Shown: one piece after another, positions 22,708 to 34,030 of the stretch
Numbering within the stretch: the stretch's first letter is position 1
How the letters are laid out: each line of letters begins with the position of its first letter
Source: Endotrypanum monterogeii
Taxonomy: Eukaryota > Euglenozoa > Kinetoplastea > Trypanosomatida > Trypanosomatidae
Direction: 5' to 3'
Length of the DNA: 56,236 nucleotides
Assembly (NCBI GenBank): GCA_000333855.2
Contig: CM007338.1
Coordinates: 197,161-253,396, forward strand
Translations under genes and position numbers: made by a program
The notes under the pieces: generated by a model
The model's input: the letters and a program-made list of their open reading frames with translations, nothing else
What the model was told of the DNA's origin: nothing
Database searches by the model: none

Positions 22708-24939
22708 TCATAACTGAGCGGCGCACCGAGACTTCGCCTCGCGCAGCTGCTGATGCAGAGACTGCAACTGGCTACCGTACAGCTTTACCATCTCTGTGCT
22801 GCGCCGCTGCTCGGCTGCAAGCTGCTGCTCAGCTTTTTCGAGCGCCGCTTCACACCGCAGTCGAACACGAGTTGCCTCCTCACTGTAGCTCTCCACCTGC
22901 GCCATGAGTGCAGCCTCCTTGTGCTGATGTTCCCTCACTGTCTGGCGCAGGAGCGACACCTCGTTGGGCGATGGCGCTGCGGTTGTGGGTGAGGGAAGAT
23001 TGACGGTGGCTCTGCAGAGGCGTGTATTCTCCTCTCGAAGCTGAGAGGCCTGACGGCGAGTGTAACGGAGATCCTCCTGCAGCTGCTCGACTGTGTGCAC
23101 CAGTTCCTCTACCTGGTCAAGTGCCTCGCGTCGCTGCTGCGTCTGGCGCATCGCTTCATCTTCCCAGTGAAGCTCCGCAGTGCGCAGGCGATCGCGCCAG
23201 TAAGCCTCAATGGACTGCAGCCTCCGTGTCACCTCCGCCTCATGCACACTCGCTGTACTTGCCACCAGGGAAGTTGATGTCGCTGCCACAGCTTTCTCGA
23301 CCGCCCCCACCACGACGTCACTACTGGGCGTCTGCGTCGGATAAGCAGCTGCACTGGAGACCCCCATCGCCGGTGCCCGCGCAGCCGCCTCCAACCTCGC
23401 CGTCAAGTCCCGATTTTCCTCCCGCAAGGCGGCCAGCGCGGTTTGAAACTGCTCCCTGCGTTTTCGCTCGTCGGCTTTGTACCCGCTGACGAGATCTGCG
23501 GCCCGTGCCTCGGCTGCAGCCGTCACTTGTTGCTCCTTGATGCGCAACTGTTGAGTGACACTCTCCAGTCTCGCATGCAACGTCTCCACCTCACGCTCGT
23601 GTGTGTCCATCTCTTGCTGAGTCACAAAGGCGCCCCAGTACGGGTCCATGTGCGCCGGGCGCACCTGTGGCAGCGACGGTGACGAAGATGCTGCATCCCC
23701 TAAGCCCCCCTCGTGTCTGCCAACGCCGTCTTGCGACGGAGTTAGTCGTGTTACAGGAGGCTCAGGAAGAACATCCAGGCGCACCACCATCAGTGGACCA
23801 AGACCCGCCAGATACATCTCGTCCATGTACACTGTGGTGTCTGGGGGGGACAAAACACGACCCGCATTACCTTTGTGCTTCATCTTGACCAAGTGGGGCG
23901 GCGATGGTGGTGGTGGTGGTGATGATAGGGGTGTAGAGACTGAACGGGCCACTGAGCTCGAGGCAGAGGACGGCGACGGCGACGACGACGGCGACGACGA
24001 CGGCGACGACGACGGGCATCCAGATGGCACTCGACGCACCGTGCGTGACAATGGCGAGCGCTTAGAGGACACATTCACGGAGTGCGACGTCGGCACCTTC
24101 TTGCTCCTCCCCTTGTAGCGCGAGTCTTTCTCGGAAGAAAAATTATGAGCAGCATCATGAAGCTGCCCCCTGTAGAGCAGCCCAGATGACGACCTTGAGG
24201 CAGGTTTCTTCTTGCCTTTGATGGCCAGCGATCCGAGACCCGTTGTAACATCGCCGTTTCTACCGTCGTCATTGTTAGAAGAGCCCCGTGACTCAGAAGA
24301 GTACGCGTCGGAGGACGCTGAGCTCTCGGCACGCGCTACGCGACAGATGGGTCCTCGGCTACTGCACTTGTCGATCTCACCGGCTTCTGCAGGCAATGAA
24401 AAAAAACACAATCGATTGTCCACCACACGAGGTGATGTGGCCTGAACAGCGCCGACATTGTCGAGGCCGCTGACCTCCAGTGCTCCTCGCTGCTGTAAGC
24501 CAGTTTGTTGAGGGTGGTGTGGTCCACTGAGAAGTGATGCACCTCGATTATTTTCACTCAAGGATCCCTCAAGGCGTTCATTTTTCTCCCCCTCACACAC
24601 CCACACAGCGGGTGAGTGTGACCGAGCTGTCGTGGAAGACACGGAGGTGGCTGCCATCAATGGAGTCAAGACTGGTGGCCTCCTTGTCGATAGCGTCGCT
24701 TCACCTCTCTGTCGCAGCGATGGGAAATGTGAAGCATCGACGTGATGGAAGGAAGACAACCGAAGCGCCTCCTCCGCTGGTGTGGAATGCCCTCCCTCAT
24801 CGCTGACAGATCCAGTGTCATGCGCATCTATGTAATGATCATCCCCTGCTCGATGCATCGCAGAATCCGTAGAAAAGTTGGAACGATGCGTGACAGCAGC
24901 GTCACCCCGACGGTGCCCTGCCTGTCGACCCCCCCACAT
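22708..24939 (-). CDS. Large coiled-coil protein of unknown function
   Basis: The protein has 743 residues. I do not recognise it. The first about 430 residues are low-complexity, rich in Ser, His, Gly and Arg. They include a Ser/Pro array (residues about 310-330) encoded by a GAC/GGC-type trinucleotide repeat (23966-24013) and a short proline tract. From about residue 465 to the end it is a long coiled coil rich in Glu, Gln, Arg, Ala and Leu. This layout is common among kinetoplastid cytoskeletal and basal-body proteins, but nothing ties it to one structure. I start at the ATG at 24939 (MWGGRQAGH) because the upstream in-frame extension is the polypyrimidine tract of the acceptor, ending in AG at 24983-24982. 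That leaves a 42-base leader. Confidence 0.8.
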   Translation of the reverse strand: MWGGRQAGHRRGDAAVTHRSNFSTDSAMHRAGDDHYIDAHDTGSVSDEGGHSTPAEEALRLSSFHHVDASHFPSLRQRGEATLSTRRPPVLTPLMAATSVSSTTARSHSPAVWVCEGEKNERLEGSLSENNRGASLLSGPHHPQQTGLQQRGALEVSGLDNVGAVQATSPRVVDNRLCFFSLPAEAGEIDKCSSRGPICRVARAESSASSDAYSSESRGSSNNDDGRNGDVTTGLGSLAIKGKKKPASRSSSGLLYRGQLHDAAHNFSSEKDSRYKGRSKKVPTSHSVNVSSKRSPLSRTVRRVPSGCPSSSPSSSPSSSPSPSSASSSVARSVSTPLSSPPPPPSPPHLVKMKHKGNAGRVLSPPDTTVYMDEMYLAGLGPLMVVRLDVLPEPPVTRLTPSQDGVGRHEGGLGDAASSSPSLPQVRPAHMDPYWGAFVTQQEMDTHEREVETLHARLESVTQQLRIKEQQVTAAAEARAADLVSGYKADERKRREQFQTALAALREENRDLTARLEAAARAPAMGVSSAAAYPTQTPSSDVVVGAVEKAVAATSTSLVASTASVHEAEVTRRLQSIEAYWRDRLRTAELHWEDEAMRQTQQRREALDQVEELVHTVEQLQEDLRYTRRQASQLREENTRLCRATVNLPSPTTAAPSPNEVSLLRQTVREHQHKEAALMAQVESYSEEATRVRLRCEAALEKAEQQLAAEQRRSTEMVKLYGSQLQSLHQQLREAKSRCAAQL

Positions 24940-24981
24940 GTGAGCTTGTTTCTCTTGCAAACTTCTCAAGAAACTCCCTCC

Positions 24982-25030
24982 CTGAAAAAAGAGAGAAGGG
25001 GGGAAGGGGAAGGAAAAGGGAGAGAGACGC
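24982..25030 (-). promoter_or_regulatory. Putative trans-splice acceptor of coiled-coil gene
   Basis: On the minus strand there are about 45 bases of almost pure C and T ending in TTTTTTCAG, followed by GGAGGGAG. It is the clearest acceptor in the window, and it decides the start codon of the coiled-coil gene. Confidence 0.7.
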
Positions 25031-25138
25031 AGGAACAGAATGCGAAAATGTGTGTGCCACACTAAATCAAAGAGTCTTGTTCAAAAGAAATTTGAAAAGG
25101 GGGGAATAAGAGAGAAGTATAAATACATCAATAAATAA

Positions 25139-25185
<47 letters not shown>

Positions 25186-25632
25186 AGAATTGCAGCGAGT
25201 GAAGCGCAATGTCACTCCTCATTGCATGTTGCCGCGCCACCCTCCTCACATGGATGAGATCCCACAGAAACTGACAGGGCAGGGGCGATCCATCTGAACA
25301 CACACACTCATATACACGCTCTACTTCTCCTCCCTCCACTTGTACTCAAGGGGGCCCCGCCTTCCCCTTCTGGGGGTCGTGGGGGAGGGGGTCATCGTGA
25401 GAGCGGGGAGAGGCGCAAAGTTATCACATGGAGAGTATTGATTCTTCGAGATCGGAAGTGTATAGAGGCCACGACGCAGGGCAGAGACAAGACCGGTGGA
25501 GGAAGAGGGATTTTATTGGGATGGCAACGAGTACCTCAACTAACGCCTCCCTGTGGATGTCACTCCTCTGACAAAACCCTTTTTGGTGCGGAAAAACAAA
25601 AGAAGGCAGCAGAAAGAGAATTATCATAATAG

Positions 25633-25666
<34 letters not shown>

Positions 25667-27584
25667 GCAGACGCGTACATACGTATGTGTGTGTGTGTGT
25701 GTGTGTGTGTGCACACGTCTATGCGTGTCTGAGGAGTGAAGAGGGAAGATCAGAAAAAAAAAAATGGAATAAAAGGAAATAAGCGAATGGAAAAGGTCAA
25801 GGCAACAAGTATGAGAAATACCGGCCACAAAAGGGAAGGAGAGAGTAGGCCATGACTCTCCCCCATAAGCGAGCATGCGGTGAGCCCACGCTCAGCACAC
25901 ACATGAATCGATCGATGCAACAACAAAGAGGCCTGCAGTTGCACACGCAGTGATAGAGGAGGTAATGCGCTACTTTTCTTTGCAGGTGCATCCTTAAGAA
26001 TTGCGTTCTACGCCTTCGCCATTTCCGCTATGCCGACCCACCAGCCCCCTCTACACCCACGCCCAACAAGGAAGGAAGAGAGCGGACAAATAGGTATGTT
26101 AACGGTATGCTGCAGATGAGTGGGGAGGGGGGGGGGAGAAAGCTGCCTTAACCAGCACCCTCCACCTTTCTCATAAACTGAGCTTGAAATCGCCTTCTTG
26201 TACTCCAACTCTTGCTCCCCCTCCCCCCCCCTCACATCCTTCCTCCTGCATTGGCCACCCTTGAATGCCATTTCATAGGTCTCCGTGATGACAATCAAAC
26301 CCGCGTCCAGTGTGGAGAGGCTCAAGAATGCGCGTACGCAGACGCACGCGACTTTGCATTGCCTGATATAACCCGACGATAAAAGGTGCAGCGAAACAGT
26401 TGCAGCTGTGCTCTGCCAGTACCTGAAACAAACGCCACATTGATGAGACGCCAACGGAAAAAAAAGGGAGAAGTCTCTCTCGTGGGGGGGGGGGGGGGGA
26501 AGCCCATCCCCACCCCCTGGTGTAGTGGGTGCAAAAAAGGGAGGAGGGGAAGTGCTGCGGGTGAAAGGTCGGTGTGCGACTCCCTCCATTGTTAGTCTAA
26601 CTGAAAACAAACATTAAAGGAGAATCATCTGAGCAAAACAAAAAAAAACACGTGGCACATGCATACACACATACACACACATATGTATATATATATATAT
26701 ACTACCCCATGACCTGCAGTGTCTCCTATTTGCCCCCTCCAGACGAGGGAAACATAAAACAACGGCACCAATCTACACAACATCTCCATCTGCTATGTCG
26801 TCCCTTGCTACCCTGCTCGCTGTTGGGCTTACTATCGAACGACAAGAAATGTGCCAACCGCTCGTTCACGCCCCCCCCCTCCTCCCCCTCTCCCTCCTCC
26901 AACGCCTCCCAACTGAGGACTTTCAAAGGATACATCCTAATCAATCCTGGGGACATTCAGCAACACATTGACAAGCGCGCATGAAGTAGAAGGAAGATGA
27001 CGTTAGACGAGCTGAGCTGCAAAAAAAAAAAAATACGACAATGATTAGAGAATTCACCGTCCCAGGGAAGGGGAGGGAGGGAAGGGGGAAAATATATATA
27101 TATATATATTTATCTATATATATTTATCTATATATGCACACGTGCGCACACGCACAGAGAGAGAAGATTTCTAACAACACCCGCAGCACGCGTGTTTGCT
27201 GCTCCTCTGTATTTTCGTCCCTCTAACCCGATGCGCACTCTCCATAACTCCACCATGATTCAAACTTCATCAAATATTTTCGACTTGCAGACGCTCCAAT
27301 ATATCCCGGTCACGAGACACACACACATGTATACGTTTATATAGAGAAAGAGTGTGTGAGTGAAGCGCAAAGGGTGGTGGGGGAGAGAGAAAAAGATGAT
27401 GCAAGAAATAAAGCAAAGAAATGAGGGAGGCGGTGCACGCGCGAACGCACGCAAAAAAAAAAGATACTCTTAGAGTCGATGGTACACAAGAAGAAGCAAG
27501 TCTTAGGGAAAGAAAAACAAAGATGGTGAACAAACCCAACGGCAGAAGAAAACGAGGAATGGAGAGGGGTGAGTCCAGACAAGG

Positions 27585-27619
<35 letters not shown>

Positions 27620-27678
27620 CAAAGATCACGACGTCAGAGGAATGAAGGGGCGGAGGGGGGGGGGGCGGGCCACGCCAA
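25031..27678. other. Intergenic region coiled-coil gene to RP2, 2.6 kb
   Basis: No supported gene. Microsatellites: TA followed by GA at 25140-25185, TA at 25634-25663, TG at 25686-25712, TA at 26685-26702, TA/TTTA at 27092-27135 and CA at 27587-27616. A G16 run lies at 26484-26499. This is the 3' flank of RP2. Confidence 0.7.
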
Positions 27679-29245
27679 CTAGAAGTCATCTTCGTCCTCG
27701 TCCACGTCATATGTATCGTCCACGTTGCCCCTGTCATCGTCGTCGTCGTCGTCAAAGGAGGAGTATTCGTCGTTGTCGATGCCCCCAGCAGTGGCTCTAT
27801 TGGCCGCTGCAGCAGTACCCACAATGGGGGCCAGCGGAGCCGACAGGGACGGTTGATCGACGCGCGGCTTTGCCGGTTGTTCTGGTAGCTGATGCTTAGC
27901 TGGGAAATCATACTCAGGCCGGGAAGACGACGCCGTCGAAGCCGACGAAGACTGCACACCCGGGGAGCTAGAAGGATCGTTGTCGGACGCCGTCTCTTCG
28001 TCCTCCCCCCCCTCCCTCCTCCTCCTCCTCCTCCTCCTCATCGCTATAGATGTTCGCCTTGGCGGGCACATCTGCTCCAGCCCCCGCCGCTGCAGGCGGA
28101 AGAACGGGAATGGGTGTTACAGCTGCTGGTGCCCACACCTGCGCCCCCATCCGAATATCGTAGCTCTTATTTTTTCCTGACTCGGAGCTTGCGGCTGGCA
28201 TCAGCTGAAGGGACAGCATCGATTCTATCTCAGGCGGACACTCCGGTGGGCCGTACTTGGCGTATCGATCCTCCATCGAGAGGTGGTGCTCAGGGAAGTG
28301 CACCTCGAAGTGCGGTTGCGGCAACTGCGGCTCCCCTGGCGTGAAGTCGTACACATGGACAAACCTGTTCGCCCTGGGGTCCAGCCGCGCCTCCTTGAAG
28401 CGTTGCTGCAGCGCTGGAAGGCGCAGATGAAATGGATAAAAAGAAATGTGGTGGCTCATCTCCACCACGGGGTCGGTCGACGTGAAAATATAAATGTTTA
28501 TGTTCTCGCAATCGCGTGTACGGAGCTGCTTGCACGCCACGTGGACCGTCATGTTCTTGCAATTACGCAGAAATACACTTCCCTCGCACGCGGCAACCAC
28601 CAACTCGCCTCCCTCGCACTCATCGACAGTCATACTATCTAGCTCGTCCAGCACCACCGTTTGACAGTCCATCAAGTTCTCCAGTTGCACCTGCTGCCCG
28701 GATACTTGATGGTGACGAAAGAAATGACGGTTACTCCACTTGGAGATGAAGTAGGTTGTGTCCTCACCACCAGGCTGGTTATGGTCGGAGGCGGCATCGT
28801 TAAAATCGTCCTCAGAGGTGGCAGCGTGTCCCGCCGCCACGGCGGTGGAGGCCTTGACCCCTGTTGCCTCACCACGCACCAGCACTGAAAGGCAAGGCTC
28901 AGAGCGACCGTCTGCTGCGACGCGTAGCTGCTGTTGCAACTCGGCCTTGGTGTGCAAAGGGACCTCATGCAGCCCAGCCTCCAACTCAAGCACTCGTGCC
29001 GTGTACTGAAGGCCAAGGTACTGCAGGTACTCGTGCACAATGCTCAGCTCAAGGACACCATTCCGTTTGGCTTCTGTTAACTCTGTCGTGGGCTGAAAGA
29101 GAGATGGTTGAACAATGCCTGTTCCGCTGCTCACCGTTTGTAGCGCTGCTTCCATGATCATGGCACGCATTTTTCCAAACTGTCCGGATGACTCGAGCTT
29201 CTCACGTATAACACGCTCCGTATCAGCGACATCGCTAGAGGCCAT
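27679..29245 (-). CDS. RP2: RP2-like TOF/TBCC-domain protein, with probable frameshift
   Basis: Residues about 1-80 hold a TOF/LisH-type dimerisation block (IREKLESSGQFGKM, then ELSIVHEYLQYLGLQYTARV). Residues about 165-330 form a TBCC domain. The sequence CKQLRTRDC (Arg 242) aligns with the ARL3 GAP arginine finger of human RP2. TOF plus TBCC is the layout of trypanosome RP2, which acts at the basal body transition region in control of tubulin entering the flagellum. The ATG is at 29245; the reading frame can be extended upstream only from TTG. The frame ends early at 27968, after a run of Glu codons and a G8 run (C8 at 28005-28012). Removing one G continues into a Ser/Asp-rich acidic tail ending at 27679, giving about 520 residues instead of 425. 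An assembly error or a real polymorphism are both possible. Confidence 0.85.
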
Positions 29246-29816
29246 TTCCGCCAAGTTTTTTGTTTTTTTTTAGGTGCGCGCTACTATTTATCGAAGATAT
29301 ATAAATATATATATATATAATAAATATATATATTAATATATATACTTGAGATTGTGGGTATTCTTGCTGTTGGCTTTCTATGCTTGACTTTAGTGCGGAG
29401 GTACGACGTCGATGCGTACCGACGAAAAGCAATACCTTTCTAGGTACTTCGTGCTACGCGGCCAAAATAAAATTTAAAAAAGACCAACACGCGCTGCGTG
29501 AAGGGCTGGACGGGGAAGATAGGAGAAAAACGGGAAACAGATTAAGTAGAGCTGGAGACCCCCCCTACAAACGTGCAAGACACGAATACACACATACATA
29601 CATACATACACACACACACCAATCGAGTACTCCAATGTCGACAGAGATGGGAGAAAAAGGTGAATCACAAAACAGCGCACCAAGGGAACGGGGGAAAAGC
29701 TCCACCGCCAGGCAGGCCATCAGACTGACCGCCAACAAGTTATCAGGAAGCAGGACCCTGCAACCCTCTCAATCAGCAGAGCTGTATAAGAAACACTTCC
29801 CCATGATTACATTTAT

Positions 29817-30252
29817 TCTTCAACTACAACGTGTGCTGTTCTTCACTCTTCAATCTCCTCCTGCGCCCCCAAGGCACACCACACCTAGTGAGGCAGTGAA
29901 ACCGCGTGCGAAGAGAGAAACCGCAGCCCCCCCCCCCCACCATCGGGGCACGGCCTCGGCCTCAACCCCCACCAGCTCCCACTTCGCATCTCATCTTACG
30001 GAGGGTCCCATCATACCAGCCGCTGCCCGCTGCATCCCTCAGGGGGGGGGGAAGGAGGGGGCGACACGGACCCCCCGCTAGTGAGGGCACTCATGTTCGG
30101 GTAGGGTACACCCTCCCACCGCCACCACCCCCTGTCACGCGGACGCGTTGCCCATCGCATGGGGAGTATGGATGTCTTCACGGTCGCAGGTCTCTCCGGC
30201 GTAACGCCGCGCGACCCTGACCACAAGCATTAGTCGGGATGTACCGCTGTCT
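29817..30252 (+). repeat. Dispersed repeat family A, copy 1 (436 bp)
   Basis: 29817-29925 matches 56128-56236 in the same direction. 29926-30252 matches 333-1 in the opposite direction. Together these cover about 436 bp and probably most of one element. A C-run at 29927-29938 separates the two parts. It lies in the 3' flank of the minus-strand TMEM135-like gene. Size and dispersal would suit a short degenerate retroposon such as SIDER. I see no clear poly(A) tail or target-site duplication. Confidence 0.85.
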
Positions 30253-31150
30253 CCTCCGCAGGTTCTTTGAGTGCGTGAACCTCTGGGCGCCAGAAATGTT
30301 TTTTTTTTTTCGAGGGGGGGGGAGATGGGGAGCAGTGGAGAAAGGAATGGACGGGGACGGAGAAGAGAAAGGTTGCCTGCACCACCACCACCCAATTGTG
30401 GGAATACAACCGTGTTTGAAAATAAATATATCCTCTTCCATTCCAGACGCCACCTTCGCTAGCGCACTTTGCCCATGAGTGCATCTGCGCGCTCTCGACT
30501 TCGTTGCTCACAATACGAGATAAAAAAAAAACAGAATTCTCTCCCTACTGTTGCTTTCACTTTTCACTAGTGCCCTTGAGGCCAGATGATGCTCCTCGGA
30601 GTCGACCCGCCTGCCCCGCCCATCCCTTACCCCACCTCTTCCCCCACTTCCCCCGCTGTTCCAAGTCAGACAAGCCCATGAAAATCAATAATACTTCTCA
30701 CGTTGAAGCCTTTTAACAGTCTGCAGCCCCAGTGTCACCCGACCAGAGCAAGGTGGATCACTCCTGTCTTGGACGGGTAGCCTGCCGTTCAAACCACAAG
30801 AGAAAAAAGCCCTCGTTTTTACCCATTTGGGTCTGAGCCTTCGTGTGTGCCTCGCGTCCTCTGGGCACAACCACTCACACGAGTCGATACAGCGGCCAGC
30901 TCCATTCCACTCAACACCTGTAAAGGCAACGAAAACGTAGCAGGGAAAAGAATGGAATCGTGACAGAGTTGCGCACAACTTTCCGCTAGTGTCCACCTCG
31001 ACACCCACGGGCGACGACCCACCCAGAAAAGTCGCGGGTAGCGAAGCGAAGGATCACACGATGAGCCCACCCCCAGTCTACTCATCTCCTCAGCAGCGCT
31101 GTCAATGCCCAGGTGTACCAAAAACCTACAACGGAAGCGTGTGCAGCAGT

Positions 31151-31482
31151 TTTTCTTGGTCTCCTCCGCTGCCCCGTGGCCACATACCCTCTGGCTGTCT
31201 GCTGTCAACTGCCGGCGATGGGGTCGGGCCCTGTGCCTTGCGTGTGCTCATCCTGCCCCTCCCGTGTGCCCTCGCACGGCTGCGCGCTTCGCGATGGACG
31301 TCAGGCAAGCTCGGGTCGGGCTGCGCACCACGATCGACTTCGGCCGTATGCGGGGACCGGCTCGAGATGGGTCGCGGTGGCGTCTGTCGCGCGAGTGCCG
31401 TGGTGGGATGGTCTACGTGCATGCCTGACAGACGCGACGAGGGTGTTGGCCGGCTTCAGGTGGTAGTCCCCCTGCGCCTCTG
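31151..31482 (+). repeat. Dispersed repeat family B, copy 1 (SIDER-like)
   Basis: These 332 bases match 54740-55068 in the same direction with about half a dozen differences. Sequence of the same GC-rich character continues to about 31775, so this copy may be the longer one, about 620 bp. Size, GC content and location in intergenic DNA fit Leishmania SIDER2 retroposons, which act in 3' UTRs to destabilise mRNAs. I assign the family from general resemblance, not from an alignment. Relative to the nearest upstream gene (TMEM135-like, minus strand) it is antisense. Confidence 0.8.
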
Positions 31483-34030
31483 TGCTCTGTGCCTCCGCCG
31501 TGCTCCTCGCCCGGTCGCCTCGAGGTGCTGCATCCTGCGACGTGGTGTGGAAGCTCTCCACCGAAGGACTCAATGGTGCAGCGCGGCCTCTTCCCCCCAA
31601 CCCTGTCGTGCTGGCACGAGACCCGCCCCAGCAGCGCACCCGCTCATGTGCAGCAGGTGCTGCCGCTCCACATACGCGTGCACCGTGTGGCGCGTCCGGT
31701 GTCGACGCCCTTGTCTGTCGCCCGTCGATCGCTGCAGTCGCAGTCCCCGGTGAGGGCCGCGGTTGTACGTGTGTGTGTGTAGGGAGGAGGTGAGGGGGCT
31801 GCACGCTCTGGTGTTTACCCAAAAGGGTTTGGTGCGAAGTCACTGACACACACACACACACGCACATAACCAGATAACAAATCCTCCATGAGCCCCCCTC
31901 CAGGTATTCGATCCGAAGCGGGAAAAATCAAAGCACACCAGAACAAGAGAAACCATGCGCACGCCAGGTGTATCATGACAGAAGCTACAATCACGCGAGA
32001 CACCAACAGCATTAGCTATGTGAAGAAGAGGAAACAAAGGGGAACAAAAAAAAAATGGATCGAAAACGTGAGATGAAGAATAATAACTATTCTCTGTTGT
32101 TTTCAAAGGGAAAGGATCAGTGTCCACAGGGAAACAGGGAAAGCATGAAAGCCCCCACCCACCTACCTACCCCCCGCCCTTACTCTGTAGGATAAAAAAA
32201 AAAAGGCACATATGCAGATGATTAGCCTGTCTGACGATGTTTGGTAAAATGTAGGATTGAAAATGTATCGGCACTTGTCTCCCACCCTAGTGCCTACGTG
32301 CTTGAAAAAAAAACGAATTTGCTTCCCTTTGAGCGTTTACGGCTTTCATTTCACCAGCCCAATCACCGGATGTTTTGCTCAATTTTCTTTTCCGCTCGTG
32401 TTGGTGTCTGTACGTGGTGGGGGGCAGGAGCTACAAGGGGAGGGAATACAATAAGCTGCACAGTGCGCGCCCACCCCTCCTTCCTGAGAGCGATGACCCA
32501 GGAACGTACTTGAACGCCAAAATGATGGGTCGAAGGGAGAGCGAGAAAGTAGTGAGAAAAAAAGACGGAGGGTGAGGGGAGGGCCCATCATGGTGGAAGG
32601 TGACAGTCCAGAAGTGAATGGGGGGGGGGGTCTTTAAAAAAAATTTTAAAGCAAACGTTTGGGAAGATTGGAGTGGAGGAAAAGAAACTTAGTGGTGTGC
32701 GTCGTCGTTTACTGCCTACGTCTCCCCGCAGGCACCGTACATTCCGCAGTTCGACAAAATATGCGAGCAAGATAAGGAGAGGTAGGCGAGGGTTGTGAAG
32801 TTCAAGGAAGAGGCGGCGAAAAGAAGTTGAGAATAAAAGTAGTTGAATATGTGGCAAGTAATCCACCCCCCCCTAAAAAAAAAAAAATCTTTTCCAACGC
32901 ACCTCCACACCCTCTCCGCACCCACGGAGCTGAGTCCGTCGTCACACAAATTCCCTCAGGCTGTGCATCTCCACACGCTCACTTGTACACACACACACAG
33001 ACACGCGCAAAAAAAAAAAAGCGAGACAAAATCTTTGAGAGGCATACACGTGAATGCCCCAGACAATACTTACTGAGAAACTCTCGGAGTCGCACACAAG
33101 CCGAGAAAATGATAGGAAATCAGCTGAAGCTGCGGTAGTGACTACGGTGGCGGTACGAGGCAGACAACAGAAGGGTACTGGATAGAAAACCACCTGTACC
33201 ACAGATGCAGATCTGCCAAAAAAAAAAAAAATACTCACCGAGTACCGCGCTAACGATTCCACAGAGACACATGAGAAATGGCATCAAAGCACATGGAAAC
33301 TTTTCCTTCACAAACAAGGAGAAACGGTGCGGGGGGGGGGGGGGGGCCGGGTGTACTGTGACGGTAACCCATAAAACATAGGCAGAAGTAAACATCAATG
33401 AGGGATACAGATACACTTGAAGACGGAAAAACAAACGCTCAAGAAAAGTTTTAAAAAATTGAATAGAGCAAATTGTTTCCAAAAAAAAAAAACGCAAAAG
33501 AGGACAAGAAAAGGGGCGTTTCAGTTGGTGCACACAAAGACAACTCACAATCTCGTGGCCATGCCCCTTACAAAAATGGCAAAGATGAGACAGCCAGCAA
33601 AGGATAACAGAAAGACAGTCGGTGAGAGCAAGGGGGAAATCATCTGATGAGTGTACTGAATGAAAACACAAACTACAACGATCGTCCAAGAAAACAAAAA
33701 GGCTTGACGAACGATGGAATGCGTGAAAAAAGGGACAGTAGAAGCTGCCCAAGAGCCACTACCAGTCTTTACACAATCATCAGTCACCTATGTCTTTTCA
33801 AAATGCGACACTCCCTGCACAAGCCCGCCAACCTCTTTGCCTTATATCCCATACCTCCCCCCCCCCTCCATTGTGTCTTTCGCTATTATTGTGCCTTAAA
33901 TCCCATTAGAACCTTTCTGAGCACCACCAATTTTACCCAAACACCGACATGCGTAGAGATGCAATATCGCGTATGTCGCATCGCCGTTGCAGTCCTGCTC
34001 GTTGCCCAGATGGTCACGACTCTGGCACCT

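Larger units (their letters stand above)
29246..34030. other. Intergenic region RP2 to TMEM135-like gene, 4.8 kb
   Basis: No supported gene. It carries a T run and a TA tract (29246-29345), repeat A copy 1 (29817-30252), repeat B copy 1 (31151-31482, perhaps to about 31775), a short CA tract (31846-31862) and a G16 run (33331-33346). From about 32 kb it is A-rich on the plus strand, as expected downstream of the minus-strand TMEM135-like gene. The open frames of 230-250 codons at 29.4-30.1 and 31.0-31.75 kb fall inside the repeats and have no protein signature. Confidence 0.7.

Noticed and set aside
30989..31753. Plus-strand open frame of about 250 codons
   Set aside because: It lies across repeat B; the same frame reappears in the second copy as part of the repeat. 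The residue content simply reflects GC-rich sequence.
32632..32651. A/T-rich hairpin CTTTAAAA...TTTTAAAG
   Set aside because: The stem is short and made of A and T runs, common by chance in this A-rich region.
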